Assembly: GCF_040567655.1 (NCBI RefSeq)
Contig: NZ_JBEXAC010000003.1
Location: 434,001 to 498,000 of the forward strand
Source: Chitinophaga sp. H8
GTDB taxonomy: Bacteria > Bacteroidota > Bacteroidia > Chitinophagales > Chitinophagaceae
Direction of reading: 5' to 3'
DNA: 64,000 bases
Part shown: in pieces, positions 44,949 through 54,289 of the stretch
How positions within the stretch are numbered: the first letter of the stretch is position 1
Layout of the letters: the number at the start of each line of letters is the position of its first letter
Position numbers and translations under genes: made by a program
The notes under the pieces: model-generated
Told to the model about the DNA's origin: nothing
Seen by the model: the letters and a program-made list of their open reading frames with translations, nothing else
Databases searched by the model: none

Positions 44949-46592
44949 TTATTCCCATCCCGGGTTTTGTTTAAAGTCGGGGATGACAGAACGATACTTA
45001 TCAATTTCCGCTTGTGGGATAGGGAAGATATCCATCTTGGGCGTATACACACGGTTTTCTACTTTTACAGGAGCATATACCAACCCACCATTTACTTTTT
45101 TGATGGAGATGCCCTGGATCTGTTTCAATGTACTTTCTGCTAAATTCCAGCGTTTTACATCCCAGAAACGGTGTTGTTCAAAAGCGAGTTCCACTCTTCT
45201 CTCCTGCATATATTTGTTCCAGGTAAGTTGTCCGGCTGGAATAGGTGGCATACTTACGCTTTTGCGCGCACGCACCAGGTTCACATATTTACGGGCTTCT
45301 TCTTCCTGTCCCAGTTGCAGACAGGCTTCTGCATAGTTCAGTAATACTTCTGCATAGCGCATTTCTGCTGTAGGGGTATAAGTAAATATATCGCCCATGG
45401 AACGGTATCTTGGGAAATAACCTATATCCATAAACTTACGCAGGTAATACCCTGTTTTAGTAGCATTTTCAGGCTGGGTAGTTCTGTCTGCGCCTTCATC
45501 TGTCAGATCCATAATGTGTATACCACCTGAACCATCAGACCATTCGGCACCATTGTACAAAACGGATGCGTAAAAACGGGGATCCCTGTTAGCATAAGGT
45601 GCTGCAGCGTGAGCCGGGTTGCTCCAGTTAAAAGGCACTGCTGTTTTTACGCCTGCATTTTCTGTTACTACTTCATAGGCATCTACTGCTTCCTGCGTAG
45701 GAGCAGCACTTCCTCTGCCACCGGTAGTAGTGGGCTGCACATTATAGTCCAGCAGGCTGCCACCTTCTCCATCGCGGGAATACAATTTGTAAAAGATGTT
45801 TTCCTTGTTATTTTCCAGGAACAGGGTGGTATAGTCATCATGCAAAGAGTAGTAGTTGGCATCTATCAAAGCTTTTGCAGCATCAGCGGCCCGTTTCCAC
45901 TTGGTTTTGTCGTTAGTGGAATTGTTCATCGGGCTGGCCGCATACAGCAGCACCCTTGCTTTGTATGCCATGGCAGCACCACTGGAAGGGCGTCCTGCAG
46001 TTACAACAGCAGGAAGGGGTAATAATGCAGTAGCTTTATCCAGGTCGCTCACAATGGAATCTGCACAGGCATCATAAGTACTTCTGTTTACATAGATCTC
46101 TTCCGTCAATTGCTGTGCATGACGGATTAAAGGGAGGCCCAGTCCTTTACCACCATATTGTTTGAGCAGTATATGATAATAGTAGGCACGCATGAAATAG
46201 GCTTCGCCCATCAGTCGGTTTTTTTCCCTGCCATCAGGCAGTTTATGTCCGTTATCCAGGAACATATTTGCAGAACGGATGGATCTGTAGCATACGTCCC
46301 AGTTATTGAGTATAGCTGTTTCGGGACCATAATTACCCTGTGTAATGGTATTGGCATTAGCGGTGGCAAAAGTGGTTTTAGCTTCATCAGAGGCCGCATT
46401 CAGCGTAAGCGGGTAGTTGAATACATCATTGGGTGTATTCTCATAAAGGGAGTTAATGAATGCTTCTGAAAGCGCCAGATCTGAAAACAGGTTGTCCTGA
46501 GAAAAGGAGGGTGGTTTCAGATCAAGAAAATCGCTTTTACAGGCACCGGCAGTGATACCGGTAATGATCGCTATATAAATGAGTTTTTTCAT
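44949..46592 (-). CDS. SusD/RagB-family lipoprotein (second SusCD pair)
   Basis: Surface nutrient-binding lipoprotein of 547 residues that partners the STN-containing SusC encoded 35 bases upstream. Lipoprotein signal: GITAGACKSDFLDLKPPS with Cys18. The N-terminal TPR-like region contains RSANMFLDNGHKLPD and EAYFMRAYYYHILLKQYGG. The C-terminal part has the family motifs EMRYAEVLLNYAEACLQLG, YVNLVRARK and RRVELAFEQHRFWDVKRW. The substrate is unknown; no glycosidase gene accompanies it, so glycan need not be the ligand. Confidence 0.94.
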   Translation of the reverse strand: MKKLIYIAIITGITAGACKSDFLDLKPPSFSQDNLFSDLALSEAFINSLYENTPNDVFNYPLTLNAASDEAKTTFATANANTITQGNYGPETAILNNWDVCYRSIRSANMFLDNGHKLPDGREKNRLMGEAYFMRAYYYHILLKQYGGKGLGLPLIRHAQQLTEEIYVNRSTYDACADSIVSDLDKATALLPLPAVVTAGRPSSGAAMAYKARVLLYAASPMNNSTNDKTKWKRAADAAKALIDANYYSLHDDYTTLFLENNKENIFYKLYSRDGEGGSLLDYNVQPTTTGGRGSAAPTQEAVDAYEVVTENAGVKTAVPFNWSNPAHAAAPYANRDPRFYASVLYNGAEWSDGSGGIHIMDLTDEGADRTTQPENATKTGYYLRKFMDIGYFPRYRSMGDIFTYTPTAEMRYAEVLLNYAEACLQLGQEEEARKYVNLVRARKSVSMPPIPAGQLTWNKYMQERRVELAFEQHRFWDVKRWNLAESTLKQIQGISIKKVNGGLVYAPVKVENRVYTPKMDIFPIPQAEIDKYRSVIPDFKQNPGWE

Positions 46593-46627
46593 TGCTGTTA
46601 GATTTTTATGGTTGACAGTAGCATTCC

Positions 46628-49600
46628 TTAAAACCGGACATTTACGCCCAGGTTATACGTTTTCTGTAAAGGATAGTATGCTCCTGTACTAAAGCCACTT
46701 CTTAATTCCGGATCAAATATTTTCAGGTCATCCCAGGTAAACAGGTTGGTAGCGCTGGCAAATATTCTGAGCTGGCTGATCTTTACGCGGTTTAAGATAT
46801 CTTTTGGCAGCGTGTAGCCAATGGTGATATTTTTGAGGCGCAGATAGCTGGCATCCTTCAACCAGTAGGAAGAAGTCTGTTTGTTATTACGGCTGTTCAG
46901 GAACAGACGGGGGTAAGCCGCATTTGTGTTCTCTGGAGTCCAATGATCGCGATGATGTTCATAAGCACTACCCAGTACCAGCAGGTTGCTGGCAAAAGCC
47001 CAGCCCGGATCACCAGACAGATTCAACGATGATTTGCCTGCACCCTGGAATAACAGGCTCAGGTCGAATGCTTTGTAGCCGGCTTCCATGGCTATTCCAT
47101 AAGTGATTTTAGGAATGCTGGCGTTGCCGATGCGGGTTCTGTCAAATGCATCAATCTTACCATCAGGTTTGCCTTCTGGCCCGTTGATATCTGCGTATTT
47201 AATATCTCCGGGTTGTACAACACCGAAGGTTTGTTTAGGACTGTTCTGGATTTCTTCATAAGATTGGAAGAGGCCTAGTGCCTGGTATCCAAAACCAAAA
47301 TAATCCTGTGTTCTGCCGGATCTTACCAGGTTATTATTTGCTTGATTCTCCGGCATGTATTCAATCGTGCTGGTAGAGTATCCTATATTAGGCCGGATGC
47401 TGTAATGGAAGTTGCCGAATTTTTGTTCGTGATTCAGGGCTATTTCAAATCCTTCATTGAGTACAATGGCCTCATTCAGTAAAGGCAGTGTAGCACCAAA
47501 GGTATTTGGAAATGCCAGGGTAGGCTGCGCAAGGATATCACTGGTACGTTTTCTGAAATAATCTGCTTCAATACCCAGCATACCACTCCATAACTGTGTT
47601 TCGAAACCTATGTTGGTGGTAGTGGCTTTTTCCCAGGTAATTACCGGATTGGCCAGCGCGCTGGGAATGATTACAGACACTGCTTTATCGCCCATGGTGA
47701 TTTTACCCCATCCAATCTCAAACTGGTCCAGGTAAGCAAAGGAAGTGGAGATCCTGTCGTTACCCAGTTGTCCCCAGGAAGCACGTACTTTCAGGTTGTC
47801 GATAAAGGATAAAGCAGGATTGTTTTTAATAAATGCTTCTTCTGAAATATTCCAGCCTGCCGCAAAAGAGGGGAAGAAACCCCAACGGCTATTGGTAGGG
47901 AAATTAGAAGAGCCATCATAGCGGAAATTGGCTTCCAGCAGGTATTTGTTGTCAAAAGCATAGTTTACACGACCTACCCATCCTCTGCGGGCAGATTGTA
48001 AAAACTCCCCTTGCAGGTTTTGTCCGTTGGGCTCTCCTGCAAAGATTTCATCTATGGCAGTAGACAGAAACTCCTGTCTGGATGCCCTGGTGTAGCGGTT
48101 ATAGTCTTTGGATTGTGTGAACAATAACAAGCCGCTGATATCATGCTTACCGAAATTGCGGCTGTAGTTCAGGTGCATTTCTGTGGTGAGACTCTGGAAC
48201 TGTGGTGTGTTTTCTGATAAGTAGGCCCCGCTGAAAGTATTGTCTTTGTAGTACAGGCCATCATCAGAGAAGAGGGCATGTGTTTTAGCCCAGCTTTTAT
48301 CGAAGCTGAAGGTTTTATTAAAAGAGAGTAATCCTTTCAGGGAAAGGCCTGGAACAAATGGCAACTGTTGTACTGCACTGAGCGTGCTGAATAGTGCCGT
48401 GTTTTTCCGCAGGTTGTACCCTCCCTGTGTTGTCTTCAGATAAGGATTAAAGCGGTCGTTGGCACCTACTACCACCCCAAATTTGGAAGGATCGCTTTGC
48501 AGGCGGTTGGGATATACCGGAGATGCTTTCATCATATCTCCAAAGACAGTATAGGAGTAAGTTGGAGGACTGGACGTTTCAGCATAGGTGCTGGCTACGT
48601 CTACAGCTACACGTAATGTTTTATTGATGTCTGCATCAATATTGGAGCGCAGGTTATACCGTTTAAAGCTGTAGTTATCCACAAAACCACCCTGATTAGT
48701 ATGACCCAGTGAAATAAAGTACCGTACCCCATTATTACCACCACTCACAGACAGATTGTGCTGTTGCTCTTCTGCGCTTGGTTTCATCACTTCCTTGATC
48801 CAGTTGGTGTTGGCAAAATGATCCGGATCGGAACCATCTCTGAATTTCTGGATATCTGATGCGGAGTAGAGTGGTTTAAAGCTGGCCGGGATGGACCCAT
48901 CTGCTAAACGTGCATCATTGGTCTGGGCTTCATTATACAAGGTAGCCCATTCCCAGGAGTTAAGTGGTTTGGGCATGCGGGTGGGCCGCTCTGTACCTAT
49001 CCTGAAACTGTAGCTAACGGTAGCTTTTCCCTGTTTACCTCTTTTGGTCGTGATCAGGATAACGCCATTGGCCGCACGGGCACCATATACGGCTGCTGCT
49101 GCTGCATCCTTGAGTACAGAAATATTTTCAATATCATTCGGATCCAGGCTGGCAAATACATCCGTTTCTGTACTACCGGATGCAAAGTTGCGTTGTACGC
49201 CATCAATAATCACCAGCGGGCTATTAAAGTGGGAGCCATCATTGATCGTATTCATTCCCCTGATATTAAAGGTAGCACTGGTTCCGGGATCATTCCCACT
49301 GGGCCTCACCACGGTCAGGCCAGGCAGGCGTCCTACCAATGCATCACTCAGGTTGGGGCTACCATTTTTTACAATATCTTTTGCACCTACGGTGGATACG
49401 GAGCCGGTATAAGTTACTTTTTTAGCGGTACCATAACCGATCACAATTACTTCATCCAGTTTTTTAGCATCGCTTGCCATCACCACATTTACTACGGGTG
49501 TGTTGGTGATGGGCAGTACCTGTGTATCAAATCCGATAGAAGAAAAGGACAGTGATTTTCCGGCCGCCGGTACTTTCAGGGCGTAGTTGCCATCGCCATC

Positions 49601-50104
49601 TGAAGCAGTACCAGCCGTGCTGCCGGTTACCTGAATCGTTACACCGGGAATACCGGTACCTTCTTTATCGGTCACCCTGCCGCGGAGAATACGTTCTGTA
49701 CCTGCCTGGATATCATTTCCTGCTGCTTCCTGTTGTGATGGGCCGGTATTGGAAGTACCCTCTTTAGCGGGTTGTTCCGGCCGGGCGATAATGGTATAAT
49801 GGTTTTTGTCCACATACAAAAACAACAGGCCATTGGGATAGAGGATCTGTTTCAGCAATTCTTCCACCGGTTGGTCTTTTATTTTCCCCAGGTTATAATC
49901 TGTTCCTTTGCGGGCCAGTATCGCACGCTCGTATACGAATTTTGTGCCGTGCACAGCTGTGATCTGCTGGAGTGCTTCACTTAAAGGGATACGCGCTGTG
50001 GTGGACCTGGTTGTTTTCTGCTGACTGTATGCATCCTGACATACAATATCTGTCAGCATCAGCGCCATTAGGAGCGCTGATGATTTTAACAGCAATCTTC
50101 TCAT
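46628..50104 (-). CDS. SusC/RagA-family TonB-dependent transducer with STN domain
   Basis: Outer membrane importer of 1158 residues that can also signal. After the signal peptide comes an STN domain (about 40-110: IPLSEALQQITAVHGTKFVY), the part of TonB transducers that contacts FecR. Next are a carboxypeptidase-regulatory-like domain (about 138-215), the TonB-box region EVIVIGYGTAKKVTYTGSV, a plug domain (about 230-350) and the barrel, ending in VNVRF. The upstream fecR and downstream sigma gene complete a trans-envelope signalling chain. It differs from the first SusC in this window, which has no STN and is tied to an HTCS. Confidence 0.95.
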   Translation of the reverse strand: MRRLLLKSSALLMALMLTDIVCQDAYSQQKTTRSTTARIPLSEALQQITAVHGTKFVYERAILARKGTDYNLGKIKDQPVEELLKQILYPNGLLFLYVDKNHYTIIARPEQPAKEGTSNTGPSQQEAAGNDIQAGTERILRGRVTDKEGTGIPGVTIQVTGSTAGTASDGDGNYALKVPAAGKSLSFSSIGFDTQVLPITNTPVVNVVMASDAKKLDEVIVIGYGTAKKVTYTGSVSTVGAKDIVKNGSPNLSDALVGRLPGLTVVRPSGNDPGTSATFNIRGMNTINDGSHFNSPLVIIDGVQRNFASGSTETDVFASLDPNDIENISVLKDAAAAAVYGARAANGVILITTKRGKQGKATVSYSFRIGTERPTRMPKPLNSWEWATLYNEAQTNDARLADGSIPASFKPLYSASDIQKFRDGSDPDHFANTNWIKEVMKPSAEEQQHNLSVSGGNNGVRYFISLGHTNQGGFVDNYSFKRYNLRSNIDADINKTLRVAVDVASTYAETSSPPTYSYTVFGDMMKASPVYPNRLQSDPSKFGVVVGANDRFNPYLKTTQGGYNLRKNTALFSTLSAVQQLPFVPGLSLKGLLSFNKTFSFDKSWAKTHALFSDDGLYYKDNTFSGAYLSENTPQFQSLTTEMHLNYSRNFGKHDISGLLLFTQSKDYNRYTRASRQEFLSTAIDEIFAGEPNGQNLQGEFLQSARRGWVGRVNYAFDNKYLLEANFRYDGSSNFPTNSRWGFFPSFAAGWNISEEAFIKNNPALSFIDNLKVRASWGQLGNDRISTSFAYLDQFEIGWGKITMGDKAVSVIIPSALANPVITWEKATTTNIGFETQLWSGMLGIEADYFRKRTSDILAQPTLAFPNTFGATLPLLNEAIVLNEGFEIALNHEQKFGNFHYSIRPNIGYSTSTIEYMPENQANNNLVRSGRTQDYFGFGYQALGLFQSYEEIQNSPKQTFGVVQPGDIKYADINGPEGKPDGKIDAFDRTRIGNASIPKITYGIAMEAGYKAFDLSLLFQGAGKSSLNLSGDPGWAFASNLLVLGSAYEHHRDHWTPENTNAAYPRLFLNSRNNKQTSSYWLKDASYLRLKNITIGYTLPKDILNRVKISQLRIFASATNLFTWDDLKIFDPELRSGFSTGAYYPLQKTYNLGVNVRF

Positions 50105-50165
50105 GCAACTTGTTTTTAACTAATTAGACTCTGGTTAGTTTTTATTATTTCTGGTTGGTTTTATT

Positions 50166-51203
50166 TTATTTCTTTTTTAATACCCATGCACTATCTGTTT
50201 TCACTGTTTTAGTTCCTAATATGTTGGAGATGACGAACAACGCGTCTTCCATGTTGCGCATAGGAACAATGCCGTCTATACGTCTGTTGCCCATAGCGGT
50301 ATCTTCCATGATGATCTTTTGGCCGTAAGTATCTTCCAGGCTTTGGAGGATGTCATTTACGGTGGTATTACTCAATGCCATTTTATGTTCTGTCCAGGCA
50401 TTGAAGAGTTCTGGCGCAGCTACTTGTTTTTCCAACTGAGCGGTTTGTTGGCGGAATGTTACCAGTTCCCCTGGTTGCATCACCACAAATTGTTGCTGGT
50501 TGAATGGGTTGCTCACCTTTACCCGTCCGCTTTTTAAAGAAACGGTGGTAATACCTCTGCGGCTTTTAACATTAAAGATGGTACCCAGTACTGCGATATC
50601 TACCTGGCCAGCATGTAATACAAATTCATCACCTGGACTGATTTGTTCCGGGTGGAGGTTCAGGTGTTTTACATCCAGGTAGGCTTCTCCTTCCAGCCAT
50701 AGTTCGCGGCGTTTGCCGTCATGCCAGCGCCGGTGGTAATGCAGTGTGGAATTGGCATTAAGGATTACTGCTGATTGATCGGGGAGTATGACCAGTTGTG
50801 TTTGGCCATATCCCGTGTGAAAGATAAGAGGTCGTGTGTACCAATAATACCAGCCCCCTGCACTGAGTAATACGCCCAGCAGTAATACTGCTGCATAACG
50901 CCGGTACTTATAGCGCATCTTTGGCAACGTGCGGTGGGGAGCAACCTGCTGCATCCCGTTCCGGATATTATTCCAGACCCTTTGCCTGCCAGCTTCATGC
51001 GGGGAGGACACTTGTGTACTTAATACCAGGATCAGGTTGGCAGCCTGCTCCATCTCGTCCGCTTTTTGTGGCCAGGCAAGCTTTACTGCCTGCCAGTAGC
51101 CTGGTGTTTTTTCAACGCCGTACCTGATCCAGTATTTATAAGCATCGTCATTGATGAAATCACTGGCATTGTACGTTCCATAATCCTTATCAAACAATTC
51201 CAT
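50166..51203 (-). CDS. FecR-family anti-sigma factor
   Basis: A 345-residue single-span inner membrane protein. The cytoplasmic part (about 1-105) should bind the ECF sigma factor. The transmembrane helix is at about 106-125 (YAAVLLLGVLLSAGGWYYW). The periplasmic FecR beta-domain (about 135-240) contains LPDQSAVILNANSTLHY and LWLEGEAYLDVKH, and the C-terminal DUF4974 region (about 275-343) is the likely contact for the STN domain of SusC. It is first in the operon; susC begins 61 bases later. No exact TAnnTTTG element was found ahead of it, in line with transcription by the alternative sigma factor. Confidence 0.94.
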   Translation of the reverse strand: MELFDKDYGTYNASDFINDDAYKYWIRYGVEKTPGYWQAVKLAWPQKADEMEQAANLILVLSTQVSSPHEAGRQRVWNNIRNGMQQVAPHRTLPKMRYKYRRYAAVLLLGVLLSAGGWYYWYTRPLIFHTGYGQTQLVILPDQSAVILNANSTLHYHRRWHDGKRRELWLEGEAYLDVKHLNLHPEQISPGDEFVLHAGQVDIAVLGTIFNVKSRRGITTVSLKSGRVKVSNPFNQQQFVVMQPGELVTFRQQTAQLEKQVAAPELFNAWTEHKMALSNTTVNDILQSLEDTYGQKIIMEDTAMGNRRIDGIVPMRNMEDALFVISNILGTKTVKTDSAWVLKKK

Positions 51204-51347
51204 GGCAAGCGTTTAGAGTGCTTCTATTGTATACATACACAGGCATGGCATTTTTTTATCCCATTTTTTACGTCTTTTCGCAAAAAAAATCCTGAGCTGG
51301 TAAAAAGAGCCGTTTGCTGCTGACATAGGGTTGTCGGAAGGAGGGAG

Positions 51348-51355
51348 TATATTTG
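51348..51355 (+). promoter_or_regulatory. -7-like element touching the start of the AlkZ-like gene
   Basis: TATATTTG fits TAnnTTTG exactly but ends only 3 bases before the first ATG, which would give a leaderless or nearly leaderless mRNA. No -33 TTG is at the correct distance. Confidence 0.4.
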
Positions 51356-51358
51356 AGT

Positions 51359-52429
51359 ATGATGAATATAACCGCACAAAGATTGCAGTCCCAACATATC
51401 AGTGTACCTGTATTTGAAAAGCCGGCAGACATTGTACAGCAGTTAGGCGCTGTACAGTCGCAGGATTATGCCGGAGCCAAATGGGCGATAGGAATGCGGT
51501 CGCAAGATGCTACGGATGCAGTGCTGGAAGAGGCATTTGATGCAGGCAGCATCCTGCGTACGCATGTGATGCGGCCCACCTGGCATTTTGTTACACCTGC
51601 TGATATCCGCTGGATGCTGGAACTGACGGCCCCCAGGGTAAATGCGCTGGCAGCGGGCATGTACCGTAATCTGGAGCTGGATAAAGCCACCTTTACACGG
51701 TGTAATAAACTGCTGGCAAAAGCATTACAGGGGGACAATTACCTGATGCGTACGGAGTTGATGACCCTGCTGGAAAAGGCAAAGATTGTTACAACGGGTT
51801 TAAGAGGAACACATATCATGTTCCGGGCAGAGCTGGATGGCATTGTTTGCAGCGGCCCGCGTAAAGGCAAACAATTTACTTATGCCCTGCTGGAAGAACG
51901 GGCACCTCAGGCAAAAATATTGAAGCGGGAAGAGGCCCTGGGAGAATTGACCCTGCGCTACTTTAACGGTCATGGTCCGGCTACTGTAGCAGATTTTGTG
52001 TGGTGGTCCGGATTAACGGCCACCGATGCGCGTAAGGGGTTGGACATCGTAGGGCGGCAATTGACACCCGAAACAATAGCCGGGCAAATCTACTGGTGTG
52101 CTCCTGGTACCATACCCGTTAAAAGCAACGCCGCCTGCCTGTTGCCTGCCTATGATGAATACACAGTAGGATATAGAGACCGAAGTGCGATGATTATTGC
52201 CGAACATGAGCAGCAGGTATCCCGGGGCAATGTAATCTTCAGTCCCCAGGTACTGATCAATGGGCGCACCGTAGGTGTGTGGCAGCGTACGTTGCAAAAG
52301 GATACGGTAACGGTGACCATCAGCCCCTTTACTCCTTTAAATAAAGTACAGTTGCAAAGTGTGACGGCCGCCGCCAAACGCTATGCAAAATTCCTGGGGC
52401 TGGCACTGCGGTTAACCTTTGCTAAGTGA
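51359..52429 (+). CDS. Winged-helix DNA-binding protein, AlkZ-like (HTH_42) family
   Basis: A 356-residue cytoplasmic protein of the winged-helix HTH_42 family, which includes the DNA glycosylases AlkZ and YcaQ that remove bulky or cross-linked alkylated bases. The start of the catalytic region reads GAVQSQDYAGAKWAIGMR; Gln-x-Gln here corresponds to the catalytic QxQ motif of AlkZ-type enzymes. Further family features are RPTWHFVTPADIRWML and the YDEYTVGYRDR segment. A TTG at 51353 is in frame but lies within the -7-like element; ATG 51359 or 51362 is more likely. It stands alone, with no toxin or antibiotic genes nearby. Confidence 0.85.
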   Translation: MMNITAQRLQSQHISVPVFEKPADIVQQLGAVQSQDYAGAKWAIGMRSQDATDAVLEEAFDAGSILRTHVMRPTWHFVTPADIRWMLELTAPRVNALAAGMYRNLELDKATFTRCNKLLAKALQGDNYLMRTELMTLLEKAKIVTTGLRGTHIMFRAELDGIVCSGPRKGKQFTYALLEERAPQAKILKREEALGELTLRYFNGHGPATVADFVWWSGLTATDARKGLDIVGRQLTPETIAGQIYWCAPGTIPVKSNAACLLPAYDEYTVGYRDRSAMIIAEHEQQVSRGNVIFSPQVLINGRTVGVWQRTLQKDTVTVTISPFTPLNKVQLQSVTAAAKRYAKFLGLALRLTFAK

Positions 52430-52459
52430 CCTGCCTGCTAAATAATATGGTCTTCTGAT

Positions 52460-53458
52460 TTAATCCGCTGCCGCCAGTTTTTTCTCCAGTGCCCGGTTGC
52501 GTAGGGTAATACGTTCTTTTTTTCGCACTTCGTAAATATGTTCATGTTCTTCCAGCAGGTCGTCATACGGGCCGCGGTAGGAGATGAGCTTTACAAATAC
52601 GGGCGCCGTTTCTATAGCGATGAACAGCAGCATGATAAACCAGTTGGCCCAGCGTATGGGTTCGCTTTGCCGGGTCAGGTATCCCAGGGCATCGAGGCGG
52701 GAAGCGAAGCCATCCAGCCGGCTGCGTTGCATTTGAACAATATCGGCTTTGATGGAAGAATCGATGGCCTGCAATTGTTGCTGATGCTGATCAGTAAGTA
52801 ATTTATTACGGAGCGAAAGGGTATCCAGGTCGGCCGCTGCCTTATCGGCATCCGCTTTTTTAGCTTTATAGATCGGCCCCAGGTTGCGGATCCTGGAACC
52901 ACCGGTACCATCTGCTTCCTGCTGGGCAATTTGCACCAGGGTATCTTTCAAGAGCGCTTGTTGCTGTACTGCAGCATTCAATTTATCAATATCCGTTTTT
53001 AATTCGTTGATACGTGCCTGATAACGGGTTTTTACCTGGTCTTCCTGGGCTTTATAAACCTGTTGTTCGGTAATCGCCATCCGGGCTTTGATCTCTTTAT
53101 TAAATACCTGCAGTTCCAGGGGTTTTGAAATGACAATAGCAATTAGAATAGCCAGTATCAGCCGGGGGAGCGCCATTTTAAATTCTGCCCAGAACCCATC
53201 CCTTTTTTTCATACTGGACACAATGTACCTGTCGAGGTTAAAGATCATCAATCCCCAGATGAAACCAAATAATACCGCGGCCCACACTGATTCAAAAACT
53301 GTCCACAGCGCATAACCTCCTGATATCGCTGCTAAAAGCCCCGTGAAAAAGATGGTAGCACCTATCCCTGCATATTTATTGGTTTCAACAGGTGCCCTGT
53401 TTAACATAGGAATGTGTGTACCCGAACAAAATAAAAAGAACCCACGCATACGTTTCAT
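52460..53458 (-). CDS. DUF4407-family membrane protein
   Basis: A membrane protein of 332 residues with the DUF4407 layout: three N-terminal transmembrane helices (about 30-55, 60-82 and 98-120), a long periplasmic or cytoplasmic coiled-coil section (about 125-260, rich in Gln/Lys/Asp/Ala) and a fourth helix (about 272-292: WFIMLLFIAIETAPVFVKL), then a charged tail. The function of the family is unknown. An in-frame TTG at 53483-53485 would add nine residues; ATG 53458 is preferred. It converges with the AlkZ-like gene with only 30 bases between stops. Confidence 0.85.
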   Translation of the reverse strand: MKRMRGFFLFCSGTHIPMLNRAPVETNKYAGIGATIFFTGLLAAISGGYALWTVFESVWAAVLFGFIWGLMIFNLDRYIVSSMKKRDGFWAEFKMALPRLILAILIAIVISKPLELQVFNKEIKARMAITEQQVYKAQEDQVKTRYQARINELKTDIDKLNAAVQQQALLKDTLVQIAQQEADGTGGSRIRNLGPIYKAKKADADKAAADLDTLSLRNKLLTDQHQQQLQAIDSSIKADIVQMQRSRLDGFASRLDALGYLTRQSEPIRWANWFIMLLFIAIETAPVFVKLISYRGPYDDLLEEHEHIYEVRKKERITLRNRALEKKLAAAD

Positions 53459-53633
53459 TGTTTCAGACTTTAAGAAATTAGACAATAAAAGTCTGCATCC
53501 CCGCTTAGGATTGCAGGGTATATAAAGGATGGATAGTGTGAAGGTATTAATTATTTTGAAAGATTTTCACGGGCATCTGCCGGATACACCGTTAAAGTAC
53601 CTGTTAAAGGAAGTAGAAGGGGGGCAGCAAGCG

Positions 53634-54197
53634 CTATAATCCGTATGTATAGTCCATTCTTTTACTGATCGCTTCCCTGGCCGCTTTCCCTGCCCACTTT
53701 TCGCAGAGGTACAGGCCCAGATCGAGGGAGGAGGCTACTGCGCCGGCTGTAATGATCTGCTGGTCATCCACCAGCCGTTGTGGCAGCACTGCTTTGCAAT
53801 AGGGTTTGAGGGCCTCATATTCCCCGAAATTAGTGGTAGCATGGACATGGGTTAAAAAGCCCGCAGCGCCCAGCAGCAGGCTGCCGGTGCATACTGAAAT
53901 TTTATAGGGTACATTAGCGGCTGTTTGCAACCAGGTAATAAAGGCTGTATCCTGTATTAATTGACGGGTGCCGACCCCGCCAGGAACAATAATCGCATCA
54001 TACCCGCTGAGGGGCTGTTGTATCCGGGTAGGAGTGATTGCCAACCCAAAGGGATCCTTTGCGGTAGGGGTAAAAGCACAGATATCCCAATGCAGTTGGG
54101 GGAGATATCCCATAGGCCGGAGCCTGCTGATGGGATCGTATACGCCGATCAGATCGAGCCAGGTGATACCGTCAAATATGATAAAGGCAATGTGCAT
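53634..54197 (-). CDS. DJ-1/PfpI-family protein (class I amidotransferase fold)
   Basis: A 187-residue cytoplasmic protein of the DJ-1/ThiJ/PfpI superfamily, close in layout to isonitrile hydratase-like members and to the N-terminal part of GATase1-type AraC regulators; no HTH domain follows. The nucleophile elbow is ISVCTGSLLLGAAG (Cys near residue 103), preceded by the conserved acidic region FDGITWLDLIGVYDP. Substrate and role cannot be assigned. It lies behind the sucC terminator on the same strand and is probably transcribed separately. Confidence 0.85.
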   Translation of the reverse strand: MHIAFIIFDGITWLDLIGVYDPISRLRPMGYLPQLHWDICAFTPTAKDPFGLAITPTRIQQPLSGYDAIIVPGGVGTRQLIQDTAFITWLQTAANVPYKISVCTGSLLLGAAGFLTHVHATTNFGEYEALKPYCKAVLPQRLVDDQQIITAGAVASSLDLGLYLCEKWAGKAAREAISKRMDYTYGL

Positions 54198-54233
54198 AAA
54201 TGTCCGTATTTACAGTAAAGGTAAAGTAAGCAC

Positions 54234-54263
54234 AAAAAAAATCCTCCCGGGGAACGGGAGGAT
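54234..54263 (-). terminator. Intrinsic terminator of sucC
   Basis: A perfect 9-bp GC-rich stem (ATCCTCCCG with CGGGAGGAT, 5-base loop) is followed on the minus strand by eight Ts. Confidence 0.92.
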
Positions 54264-54289
54264 CTCTTTTCATTTATATTTCATTTCAG

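Noticed and set aside
51359..52429. Toxin-antitoxin or restriction role for the winged-helix protein
   Set aside because: No partner gene is adjacent, and the QxQ motif and length fit the AlkZ-like glycosylase family.
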